DNA from: Archivesica marissinica
Lineage: Eukaryota; Mollusca; Bivalvia; Venerida; Vesicomyidae
Assembly (NCBI GenBank): GCA_014843695.1
Contig: CM026394.1
Location: forward strand, 34,052,164 to 34,116,163
Reading direction: 5' to 3'
DNA length: 64,000 nucleotides
In this document: piece after piece, positions 55,978-64,000 of the stretch
Layout: each line of letters opens with the position of its first letter
How positions within the stretch are numbered: position 1 is the first letter of the stretch
The notes under the pieces: model-generated
What the model was told of the DNA's origin: nothing
Database searches by the model: none
The model's input: only the letters and a program-made list of their open reading frames with translations
Made by a program: the position numbers and the translations under genes

Positions 55978-56403
55978 GCGAGGAACGCTGCACAACACTG
56001 TGAATGCGCATGACCGTAGCTTCGTTTGAGCATGTCAGCTGCATATCATTAGTGAGGAAATTCATACGGAAATGGATACAAACAGGGTAAATATGTAAAT
56101 ATTGAGTTAATGTATAACACAGCAAAACAAGTCGCCAGTATTTCAATCAGAGGCGCGTTGGAGGGTGTAGGAATGAGCAATGGATGGCACCGCAAAACAA
56201 TTCACCAATATATCGGTATAGATGGAGGGGTTTATCTAAGAGCAATGGAACAGCACTGCAGGGAATAGAATAATAACGAATTAGTTTATAATATGAAATG
56301 CTATGTAATATGACATGTTTTAAATATTCATCGTACACTGAACATGATAAGTCGACAGTACACTAATCTTAGTGAGATTGCAAGTTGTATATCTAAACGT
56401 TTC

Positions 56404-56573
56404 TTAACAAGCTTTGCATGGCTGTACTTCCTTCGTGGAACCAGTGCAGTAATGACCTCCGTGTTGAGGTTCAGGGTCCGAACACTCTCTGTTCCGTTCT
56501 GAGTAACCCTCACAGCCGGTGACAACCATACACGGCCCCCACTCTTCCCATGGAGTAAGTTCACCGTCGATAG
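56404..56573 (-). CDS. Exon E: terminal TSP1 repeat
   Basis: Acceptor TACTATTTCCAG precedes 56573. The exon is 170 nt, entered in phase 1, 55 codons then TAA. Six Cys in TSP1 spacing with TPWEEWGPC. It has an inverted copy at 32633-32802. Confidence 0.83.
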
Positions 56574-57592
56574 CTGGAAATAGTACACACGTCTTGGAAA
56601 TATGCATTAATATGGTAATAGTAAATGTAAATACAATTAATAGGTTTATGCAAACAGCAAGCTGCTAGCGTTTGATCCATCCCACTCGCGGATCGCAATG
56701 GGTGAGCGAATGATGATTGAGCTTATTTACCCTCGCCTCCGGCGAATCATGTGGGCGAGCGAGAGCGAATGACAAATCGCACACATATATATACTGGCTC
56801 AATTTTCACAGAAGTTGTCAATTCGTGATCTATGCGTACATTTCCACCACGTGATTTGACCACTTTTTGCAGAAGCAACATTTATTTGAAGTTCAGATTT
56901 TGAACACGATTCTGTTCGTATTACAATATGTTTAATTCAAGCTTACAGGCAACACAGATTAGGATGTGGGATACACGTTGAACTTTGTTTGTGATCCGTA
57001 AAGATATACTTACGACAGAATCTGATAAAACAAGATTGTTCTTCGGTCGTATGTCCGTTACAATCGGCACCCGCATTTGCCGGCCTCGGGCTATCACACT
57101 TACGGGTCCGGGTCTGAATACCGTCTGAAACAAATTAATCAAATGTTGTGAGTTTCACATTAATTTTGAACGACGGCTCCTGAAGAGATTACCGGTAGTC
57201 ATTTTAAGTTGTGTAGGATAGTGTACTGATAAAGACAGATACCCATTCCAGAGTGTCATCTAGTTATATTACGTGCACGGTGTAAAGCACCGACACGAGA
57301 CCTCGGTTTAAAGTCTCATCCGAAAGACGGTGCTATGAGTCATTTTAGTATGGTATAGCGGGTGGTCGAACCTGCGACCCCTAGATTACAGTCCAGCGTG
57401 CTAATCACTGATCCGAATCAAACGTTTGAATAAATACATCATGTACATGGGTCGGCAAATACTATATGTCTGTTTCTGGTAACATTGCCAAAGAAGGTAT
57501 ATCTGTCTGGAAATGTGTTTTATTTTAGACACATTTATGTTTATCTCAATTGTGAAACAAGTTCTTACAACATTAGATTTCTCTCTCTCTCA

Positions 57593-57629
<37 letters not shown>

Positions 57630-60469
57630 GACCTCATTCCTAATGGAATCCATCGTCATGAGGGAGAGTGAAGAGGAAATGTGGTAAGTGTTGCCTAAAT
57701 GGTTCAATCGTAAGGGTTTCGGCTGATTGCGAACTCACACCTGAACCGTACGCGCAACCACTGAAGTATCACGACTTCCACAAGTGTCCACCATTATTTG
57801 CTATATGAAATGTTTGGCGACATATCGAGGTGTAACTGCTTATATGAACACTCTAAAAGATCAGTGTCACTAAACCTCGACGAGCTTGTCCAGCCACACT
57901 AACAGTGAATGTGTATACAGTCAAACCTGTATTAAAGTTCACTTCCATTAAGCAACCAACCTGTATTACGCAGCGAGTTTCCAGAGTCCCAATAAGTTGT
58001 TTCATACATGTATATACATTTGCTCTCTATTAAAGAGCTATCTTCTATGATTCCCTTGGCTGGCTGCGTAAACATAGGTTTGACTACAGATATAGTATCC
58101 AATACCAACCCATACATGCAGATCGAACTGTGAAGTACCTGCCTCCACACGTGACGTGACGGTGCATACCTTCCCCACACGTGACGGTGCATACAAATCT
58201 AACTGTCAAATACTGGCCTCCATACGTGGTGGTGCATGCATATCAAACCGACCAGTAACTACCCCCAAACGCGCCGGTAGCTACCGCCATACGTGATAGT
58301 GCATGCAAATCCAACCGACCAGTAACTACCGCCAAACGTGACGGTGCATACAAATCAAACCATCCATTACCTACCTCCACACGTGACAGTGCATTCAAAT
58401 CAAACCATCCGTTACCTACCTCCACACGTGACGGTGCATACAAATCAAACCATCCATTACCTACCTCCACACGTGACGATGCATGCAAATCAAACCATCC
58501 GTTACCTACCTCCACACGTGACGGTGCATGCAAATCAAACCGACCCGTAACTACCGCCAAACGTGACGGTAGCTACCGCCACACGTGACAGTGCATGCAA
58601 ATCAAACCATCCGTTACCTACCTCCACACGTGACGGTGCATGCATATCAAACCATCCGTTACCTACCTCCACACGTGACGGTGCATGCATATCAAACCAT
58701 CCGTTACCTTACCTCCACACGTGACGGTGCATGCAGACCATGACGTCCAGTTACCGAATGCTCCATCGACAGATACTCGGCTTGCGAACGGCCGGGTTAC
58801 TCCAGCACCCCAGCCCTGCCAATAAGACAATAATGATGAGAAATGGTTTAATTACTAGTAGTACTAACATCGTTATTCCTGCGCAGTTTGATGAAGTTAC
58901 TGATGTTGCTAGTACGTTTTACCAAACCCCCATTTTTGATCGACCTTCCTCAAATCAGCTGGATGGCCTCCTCTCATGACAGGATTCGACACCGCCAGTG
59001 CGATTCGAATATATAGCAGGAAGAGAGGCAAGTGATTTGAAATCAACGACCTTAACTACTCAGTCAAGGAGCCATTATGTATAAATATTCATTATTAATA
59101 TAATAGTATATATACAATTAACACAACCTGTATCGCCATTATTCAGCAGTCCATGTTAGTGTAAACATATTTTATTCAGTTCATTCAATATATATACGGT
59201 ATATAAATACAACAGGATATCTGAAATGGATTGGAAAACAAGCTGAGAGCTTATGTAAATTCCTTTCCATTCCATGTTTGCAGGTAGAGTATATTAAAAA
59301 TAGATTCTATATGTGTGTGTTTTACATCTATTTATCTTCGCTACCGGTTTCCCATATGAGCCACACCTTTCCTGGGCAGGCTCCAACTGCTAACTAGTAC
59401 TTGGGGCACCAACCTCCGTAAGAAACTGCCAACTTTTTCATATAAAGAGAAACGGTCTGAGCGGGGCTCGAACCCGTGACCATCAGTGATGATAGGTTAC
59501 TGTGGTATACAAGTCGGCGACCGTAATAACTCGACGACGAAGCCGGACTGTACACTACATATAAACGCCGCAGAATGTATTGATCACAAATGCCGCCATT
59601 GAACTGTCAGCTGCTATATAACCAGAAGGAATTACCTCCGGGGGCGTGTCTCCACCATTGGCCGGAAGTACTTCGTCGAACACCTGCTGCACCGGCTGTA
59701 ATAGAGTAAGTAAGACGGTCTGTATTATTATTATTATTATGGCGTGTTAGGTTGTTCTAAATCATAATTCCTGGCTATTAGAACTGGGTATGATATACAC
59801 AGTCCCATTTGTTTTACTGCCATCGACTCAGAGACTCTGTTTTAACCTGCAGTCAGATGTTGAATGAAGGGGAGGCATGATTTACCCAAATCTTACCAAA
59901 TTCCACCCACAACTATCTCTATGTCGCTTAAAACTGATCTATATCAATATTGAGATACACTCCAAACGATTCATTGAACATATATATATATATATATATA
60001 TACATATATATAGACAATGAAGTTCGTGCAGAACCAACTTATGGCTGAACATATATCATGGGAGGCAATTACATTGTAAACTGTTGCCGATATACGGTTT
60101 ATGTCCCTTATATTGCTATATGTTGCATAGAGGTGACCTACTTCCCTTGATCGAATGTAAAATCGTCGATATAGGCCATGATTTGTCCAAAACACGAGGG
60201 TCGTTTTATTTATTCACAAAAGTTGCGCACGATAATACATGTATTATTTATAAATAAAACTGCAATGGCGTTCCATAAGTTCTAAATGATTGCAAGAACC
60301 AACCTTTGCCATCATTTGTTGCTCGCCGTATGTTCTATCCCTGCAGTCAGCATCGTCGAATGTACCAGAATATACCAATATCTTCAGTTGGGGACATTTT
60401 CCGTCGGCACAAGCGTTCCAATCGTCGGCACTCCTATCCTTGTTAGTCCAAAACTTGTAGTATAACATA
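56404..60469 (-). CDS. 3' end of a thrombospondin type-1 repeat protein gene (five in-phase exons)
   Basis: On the minus strand five exons join without frame conflict: 60469-60304, 59695-59636, 58815-58713, 57124-57014 and 56573-56404 (TAA at 56406-56404). All have GT-AG borders. The visible product is about 202 residues. First comes an acidic Cys-bearing segment (NKDRSADDWNACADGKCPQL, FDDADCRDRTYGEQQ). Then comes a linker, then a first TSP1 repeat split between exons C and D (GNWTSWSACTVTCG, then GIQTRTRKCDSP), and a second TSP1 repeat in exon E (TPWEEWGPC, CEGYSERNREC, VQPCKAC) at the C-terminus. TSP1 repeats are extracellular adhesion/matrix modules and WTSW is a C-mannosylation-type motif. 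No membrane segment follows, so a secreted product is likely. The upstream segment's family is not recognised. Upstream exons would lie beyond 60470. Confidence 0.8.
57014..57124 (-). CDS. Exon D: second half of first TSP1 repeat
   Basis: Acceptor TTTGTTTCAG, donor GTAAGTATAT (57013). 111 nt, phase 1 to phase 1, encoding GIQTRTRKCDSPRPANAGAD, CNGHTTEEQSC and a closing Cys. Phase-1 borders on both sides are usual for shuffled TSP1 modules. Confidence 0.83.
57165..57415 (-). mobile_element. SINE family A in the intron before exon D
   Basis: GACGGCTCCTGAAGAGATTA, GCACCGACACGAGACCTCGG and TTACAGTCCAGCGTGC, more decayed than other copies. Confidence 0.78.
57525..57780 (-). mobile_element. SINE family C with internal (TC)n expansion
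   Basis: TTGTGAAACAAGTTCTTAC, then a (CT)n tract at 57578-57628 where other copies read CGCTCTCGAG, then CCTCATTCCTAATGGAATCC and a decayed head. Confidence 0.75.
57917..58088. mobile_element. MITE with CAGTCAAACCTG ends
   Basis: CAGTCAAACCTGTATTAAAG ... ACATAGGTTTGACTACAG, with the family's TTAAGCAACCAACCTG and TGGCTGGCTGCGTAA hairpin parts. Confidence 0.72.
58100..58735. repeat. 45-bp minisatellite carrying copies of an exon/intron junction
   Basis: About thirteen units. On the minus strand each reads GCATGCACCGTCACGTGTGG, AG|GTAGGTAACGG, ATGGTTTGATTT. The first 22 bases equal the end of exon C and the rest equals the start of its intron. The array continues directly from the genuine junction at 58713 away from the exon, so it is a tandem amplification of the splice donor. 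Left units are more diverged. Confidence 0.93.
58713..58815 (-). CDS. Exon C: linker and first half of first TSP1 repeat
   Basis: Acceptor GTCTTATTGGCAG precedes 58815. The donor GAG|GTAAGG is at 58712. 103 nt, phase 0 to phase 1, encoding GWGAGVTRPFASRVSVDGAF then GNWTSWSACTVTCG. Confidence 0.8.
59325..59542 (-). mobile_element. SINE family E with family A tail (chimera)
   Basis: 59366-59542 matches family E (CCTTTCCTGGGCAGGCTCCA, GGGGCTCGAACCCGTGACCA). The outer 40 bp (ATTTATCTTCGCTACCGGTT, CCCATATGAGCCAC) is the end of family A, so the two are joined. Confidence 0.75.
59636..59695 (-). CDS. Exon B: short linker exon
   Basis: Acceptor TTACTCTATTACAG precedes 59695 and donor GAG|GTAATT follows 59636. 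60 nt, phase 0 on both sides, encoding PVQQVFDEVLPANGGDTPPE. Skipping it would keep the frame. Confidence 0.68.
59971..60016. repeat. (TA)n microsatellite
   Basis: ATATATATATATATATATAC-type run in the intron between exons A and B. Confidence 0.9.
60304..60469 (-). CDS. Exon A: Cys-bearing acidic segment
   Basis: Acceptor CTCCCTACAG precedes 60469 and donor AAG|GTTGGT follows 60304 (weak at +3 to +5). 166 nt, phase 2 to phase 0. Encodes YYKFWTNKDRSADDWNACAD, KCPQLKILVYSGTFDDADCR and YGEQQMMAK. Domain not recognised. Confidence 0.68.
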
Positions 60470-60565
60470 CTGTAGGGAGAGTGAATGCATTAGTATCAGT
60501 CTTATTTGCTATTAGTCCTGCAGCCAACTAGCTTACCCTGGAAGTGGAGTATATACAATGTTTTT

Positions 60566-60910
60566 TGATTGATTTGGGTCACTGAGACCATAAATATTAA
60601 AAATCCGCTTGATGACACCCTGTCACCTTTGGGCATTTTTTCTAATTTGCATAAAACCAAAATGGCCGCCAGTGTTCTATTGAATATACTATAATTAAGA
60701 TATCTCGGCTTCTAGAATGGATTTTAAAACAATCTAAAATGTTTTAGCAGGGCTTTAAGACATTAGGAACCAAATGGAATAATTTAATTATGATTCGAAA
60801 ACTCCTTCATTTGCATAAATCCAAGATGGCCGCCATCAAACCTCTCGGGAGACCGGTTTGATGTCACCACGTTATCTAAAAAAAATTAACTCAGTGACCT
60901 AAATCAACAA
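60566..60910. mobile_element. MITE-like unit with inverted ends, next to the XPG-type transposon gene
   Basis: GATTTGGGTCACTGAG near 60572 is complemented by CTCAGTGACCTAAATC near 60890-60906. Inside, a GCATAAA-CCAAGATGGCCGCC block occurs twice in direct orientation. A related but inverted segment lies at about 63740-64000 and runs off the window, so the unit may be the terminal region of the transposon at 60898-63421. Confidence 0.6.
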
Positions 60911-63421
60911 AACGTGTGGTACTGCGTCTTGGCGGCATGCATATGCTAATGAGCTTTGTTGGGGCAGTTGGAAGCTTGATGGCAGAAAGTGGTCTCACAG
61001 AGGTCATGAATGAAGCGTTTTCGGGGGTTGCAAAAATGTTGTCTGGAAAGAAGTTCCCACAGAATGTGCGCGCCCTTCGCATTGTTGCCGAGGAACTGCT
61101 GCGTAGGATTGTACAGGAAAATAACATGGCAAGTTATGATGAACTCATCTTATTCCTTGACGATGTGGCTAGCAGCAGAACGGCAAAGTTGTGGGTCGAT
61201 GTGGTTATTAAACCCGTCTTCATCATGATGCAGTACATCAGAGCAGAGAGGGAAGGTGACTGGCCACTTCATCTAGAGGCTGTTCAACAGATGATGCCTT
61301 ACTTCTTTGCCAGCGGGCATGTCAATTATGCACGATATGGGCTGTATTACCGTCGGTCAATGGAAGGAATGCCATCAGAGGTCAGAGATAGATTCATGAA
61401 AGGTGAACATGTCATGCACAACATTCCAGGTGTATGGAACGGTATCTGGAGTGATATGTTCATAGAAACCACCTTCATGAGGTATGGTCACAGAGGAATC
61501 ATTGGAATCACGCTGCGACCAGACATTCTGAAGACATGGGCACTTGGTCTGCACATTCGAAGCAAGCTGGTTGAAGACATTGCCCGTATGAGTGACCCAG
61601 ATCATGAAGCAAGACAGTACACCCACAAAGAGGAGCAGAAATCAAGGATTGCAGCAGACGCAGCCGACAGGGAAACCATTCGTCAGAAGTTAGATCGGAG
61701 CATCGATCCTCTGTCCATCAGCAACGAAGCAGACAAGATAGTGAACATTGTCAGTGGTCGAGTGGCACCTGTTTCAGTGAACGTTGATAAGACTGTGACC
61801 ATTGGGACCAAAGAAATGGAAGAATTCGAGGGTGCTTGGCCAGATGGCTTCTACAATCCCATTTCAAAGAAGACGGTGACAATGCAAGTAACAAAAAAGC
61901 ATGTGAATATTGGTACAGCAAAGTTGTTCAATACCACTCTTCTCTTTTCACGAGTCATAGGACTCCAGGCTAGCTGTCGTGCCACAATAGACATCAAGAC
62001 ATTACTATCGTATGAGCTATCTCCGGTGCCTACATCGATGTTCAACGACTCGGGTGACATGAGAACCGGAAAGGCTAAGGCACAGTTGAAGAAGCAACTA
62101 CAAGTTGAGATGTCATCAAGGAACGTATCACCCAAAGTCGACTGTAGGGTGCTAGATGGTTCAGCTGTCCTATGGGTGTTACACTGCCCAGCGAATGGGA
62201 CAGTCTGCGACTTTGTTGTGAACTTCAAACAGTACATCCAACATAAACTTACTTCTAGCGATGTCTATCTCGTGTTCGACAGGTACCAGGATTCCAGTAC
62301 CAAGAGTACGACCAGATGCAATAGAACAGAAGCAAGCAGAGTTCATCGACAGGTTCTAGATACACCTCTACCCCCACATAAAGTTGTCCTGACAGTGTCA
62401 GAAAATAAATCACAGCTGATGGAAATTATCTGTGAAGAGCTGACCAGAGACACTACCTTCCATCGAGACTACACAATGACCCACAAACTTGTCATCACTA
62501 GCAGTTGTGATAACACACCAGTTGAAATAGTTATGGGGGAGTGGTGATAAACCGGGAAAACATGTCTACATCTCATGAAGAGGCAGACTGCACCATTGTT
62601 CAACAAGCAGTAACAGTTGCGACTGAATGCCAAGTATGCGTGTCAGTGATTGCAGATGACACCGACGTCTTGACCACTACTTTGAGCGACAGTTAACCAG
62701 TCACATGATCATGGAATCGCCGATTCATGGTAGAAATGTTATTGACATACAAGATACTGTTAAACAACATCAGAGCATAGTAGATGGACTGTTGTCTATG
62801 CACGCCCTATCGGGTTGTGATACATGTACATGCTATTTCGGTATTGGTAAAGTCAGGGTACTGAAAGTACTGCGAGAAGGCTACTCCTTGTCTCTTTTGG
62901 GTGACATTCATGCATTGTTACCAGATATAACAAGACAGGCATCCAAGTTTATGGCCGCATACTATGGACACAAGGACTGTAGTAGTATGTCTGAAGCAAG
63001 GAAGAAGTCATGGGCCACACAGGTGGGAAAGGGCACCACAGCCATACCAAAGCTGAAGTCTCTACCTCCCACAACAGAAGCATTTCTGGAAAATGTCAAA
63101 CGAGCACACCTGCAGGCAGCTGTTTGGAAACATGCTTTGGATCTAGACCCTCCCTCGCTAGATCCAACAGAACATGGATACGTTCGTGACGACAGTTCCA
63201 AGACTATGCAGCCTAAACCGATACATGAAGATGTGTCCCTTGCTCCACAAGAGATTTTGAAACTGATTCGCTGCGCTTGTGAAAGTGATAGACCTTGCAA
63301 ATCAGGAAGATGTGGATGTGTGAGCGGTAAACTACCGTGCACTGTATTTTGCGGATGTCATGCTGAGGACTGTCATAACGAACTGATTAAATGTGATGTA
63401 GCCGTCAACACAGACAAATGA
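60898..63421 (+). pseudogene. AcademX-like transposon protein with XPG/FEN1-type PIN nuclease core and Cys-rich C-terminus, frameshifted
   Basis: Three frames make up one protein order. Part 1 (open from 60898 to 62547) has LRLGGMHMLMSFVGAVGSLM, SGHVNYARYGLYYRRSM, GVWNGIWSDMFIETTFMRYG and then the nuclease-like DVYLVFDRYQDSS. Part 2 (about 62560-62696) has HEEADCTIVQQA and VIADDTDVL, the acidic core of XPG/FEN1 PIN domains. Part 3 (62705 or a little upstream, to TGA 63419-63421) has MHALSGCDTCTCYFGIGK, the helix-turn-helix of the same fold, and ends RCACESDRPCKSGRCGC with nine Cys. Breaks lie near 62535 and 62680. The N-terminal half of the usual protein is absent. Academ elements of the AcademX lineage pair a transposase with an XPG nuclease and a Cys-rich domain. 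That assignment is from memory of the family. Confidence 0.75.
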
Positions 63422-63735
63422 GATGAACATCATATTGCTAACTGTGTACAATGTCATATACTAAAAACACTAATATCGCAGTAGTTAAGGAGAGGAAATG
63501 TGAACGATTTCTGTATGCGCCATGGCTTGTTCAGCATAGACATTACTAGAACATTATGACTTTTCAGTCACTTTATTCTTTTGATGCATATCTGAAATTA
63601 GTTTACTTTATGACCTAGTGTCTGTCAGCTTACACATATTGTAACGTATCTGTCAATGACAAACTATTAATATTATATTGAATGTGTTCAATGATATTGT
63701 CAACATTTAGATCAATCAAGCATTCATTTAAAAGT
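63422..63735. other. Non-coding 3' flank of the transposon gene
   Basis: AT-rich, no gene seen. TATTATATTGAA near 63670 is the closest thing to a processing signal. Confidence 0.4.
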
Positions 63736-63739
63736 ACAG

Positions 63740-64000
63740 CAAAATGTTAACAGATTGACAACGGCCATATTGGAATATGCAAATGAAGCTAATATATTTA
63801 CATTGTAATATAAGATGTATTATATGGGACCTCTATTTTTTCAAAACACTAGAACAAAGAATTTCAAATGTATCCAAAATTGTATCCAGAATGTGGTGAC
63901 ATAAAACCGGTCTCATGAGAGATTTGAGAGCGGCCATCTTGGATTTATGTTAATGAAGGAGTTGTCAAATGATAATAAAAGCTATTCCATTGGGTTCCTT
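63740..64000. mobile_element. Inverted partner of the unit at 60566-60910, cut by the window edge
   Basis: Read in complement from 64000: AAGGAACCCAATGGAATA, CTCCTTCATTAACATAAATC, CAAGATGGCCGC, GAGACCGGTTTTATGTCACC, parallel to 60770-60870. A second GGCCAT block at about 63765 parallels the first block of the left unit. Confidence 0.7.

Overview
The window is eukaryotic nuclear DNA, most likely from a marine invertebrate and probably a bivalve mollusc. That assignment is an inference from spliced genes with GT-AG introns, a Kelch-like gene, thrombospondin type-1 exons, at least six tRNA-derived SINE families, TTAA-flanked MITEs, a Polinton remnant and an exceptional load of tandem repeats. 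There are no bacterial operons. Most long open frames are repeat arrays whose period divides by three.

Layout, left half: 1-6694 is one 20-bp minisatellite ending about 35 bp before a 3' splice site. Three exons at 6731-6800, 14444-14568 and 16475-16573 (+) join in phase and form the 3' end of a gene for a single-pass membrane protein (stalk, transmembrane helix, short basic tail). Its introns hold an 899-bp long-inverted-repeat element with an 8-bp target duplication, a 2.75-kb 26-bp satellite and several TTAA MITEs. From 17 to 44 kb I find no convincing complete gene. This stretch holds SINEs, MITEs, about fifteen minisatellites (several grown out of SINE fragments), a 5'-truncated LINE (34.1-34.9 kb), a large AT-centred palindrome (35.76-36.05 kb) and a deleted hAT transposon with both ends (41.9-43.45 kb).

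Right half: 45190-47347 (+) is an intact two-exon KLHL gene (BTB-BACK-Kelch, 608 aa). 49.44-54.35 kb is a 4.9-kb Polinton/Maverick bounded by inverted repeats. It keeps integrase, a small conserved protein, a basic protein, the major capsid protein and the adenain-like protease, all or mostly decayed, but no DNA polymerase B or packaging ATPase is seen. Its capsid reading frame is interrupted by a 179-bp intron-like segment and its stop overlaps the protease start as ATGA. From 60469 down to 56404 (-) five exons join in phase into the 3' end of a protein with two thrombospondin type-1 repeats. Its last exon and flanks are also present as an inverted partial copy 24 kb away (32185-33275). The intron after exon C carries a 45-bp satellite that repeats the exon C / splice-donor junction about a dozen times. 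From 60.9 to 63.42 kb (+), probably within an intron of that gene, lies a decayed transposon-type gene with an XPG/FEN1-like PIN nuclease core and a C-terminal Cys-rich domain, as in AcademX elements.

Limits: everything was read by eye. Family assignments rest on motifs and not on searches. Repeat boundaries are good to roughly 5-20 bp unless a target duplication is stated.
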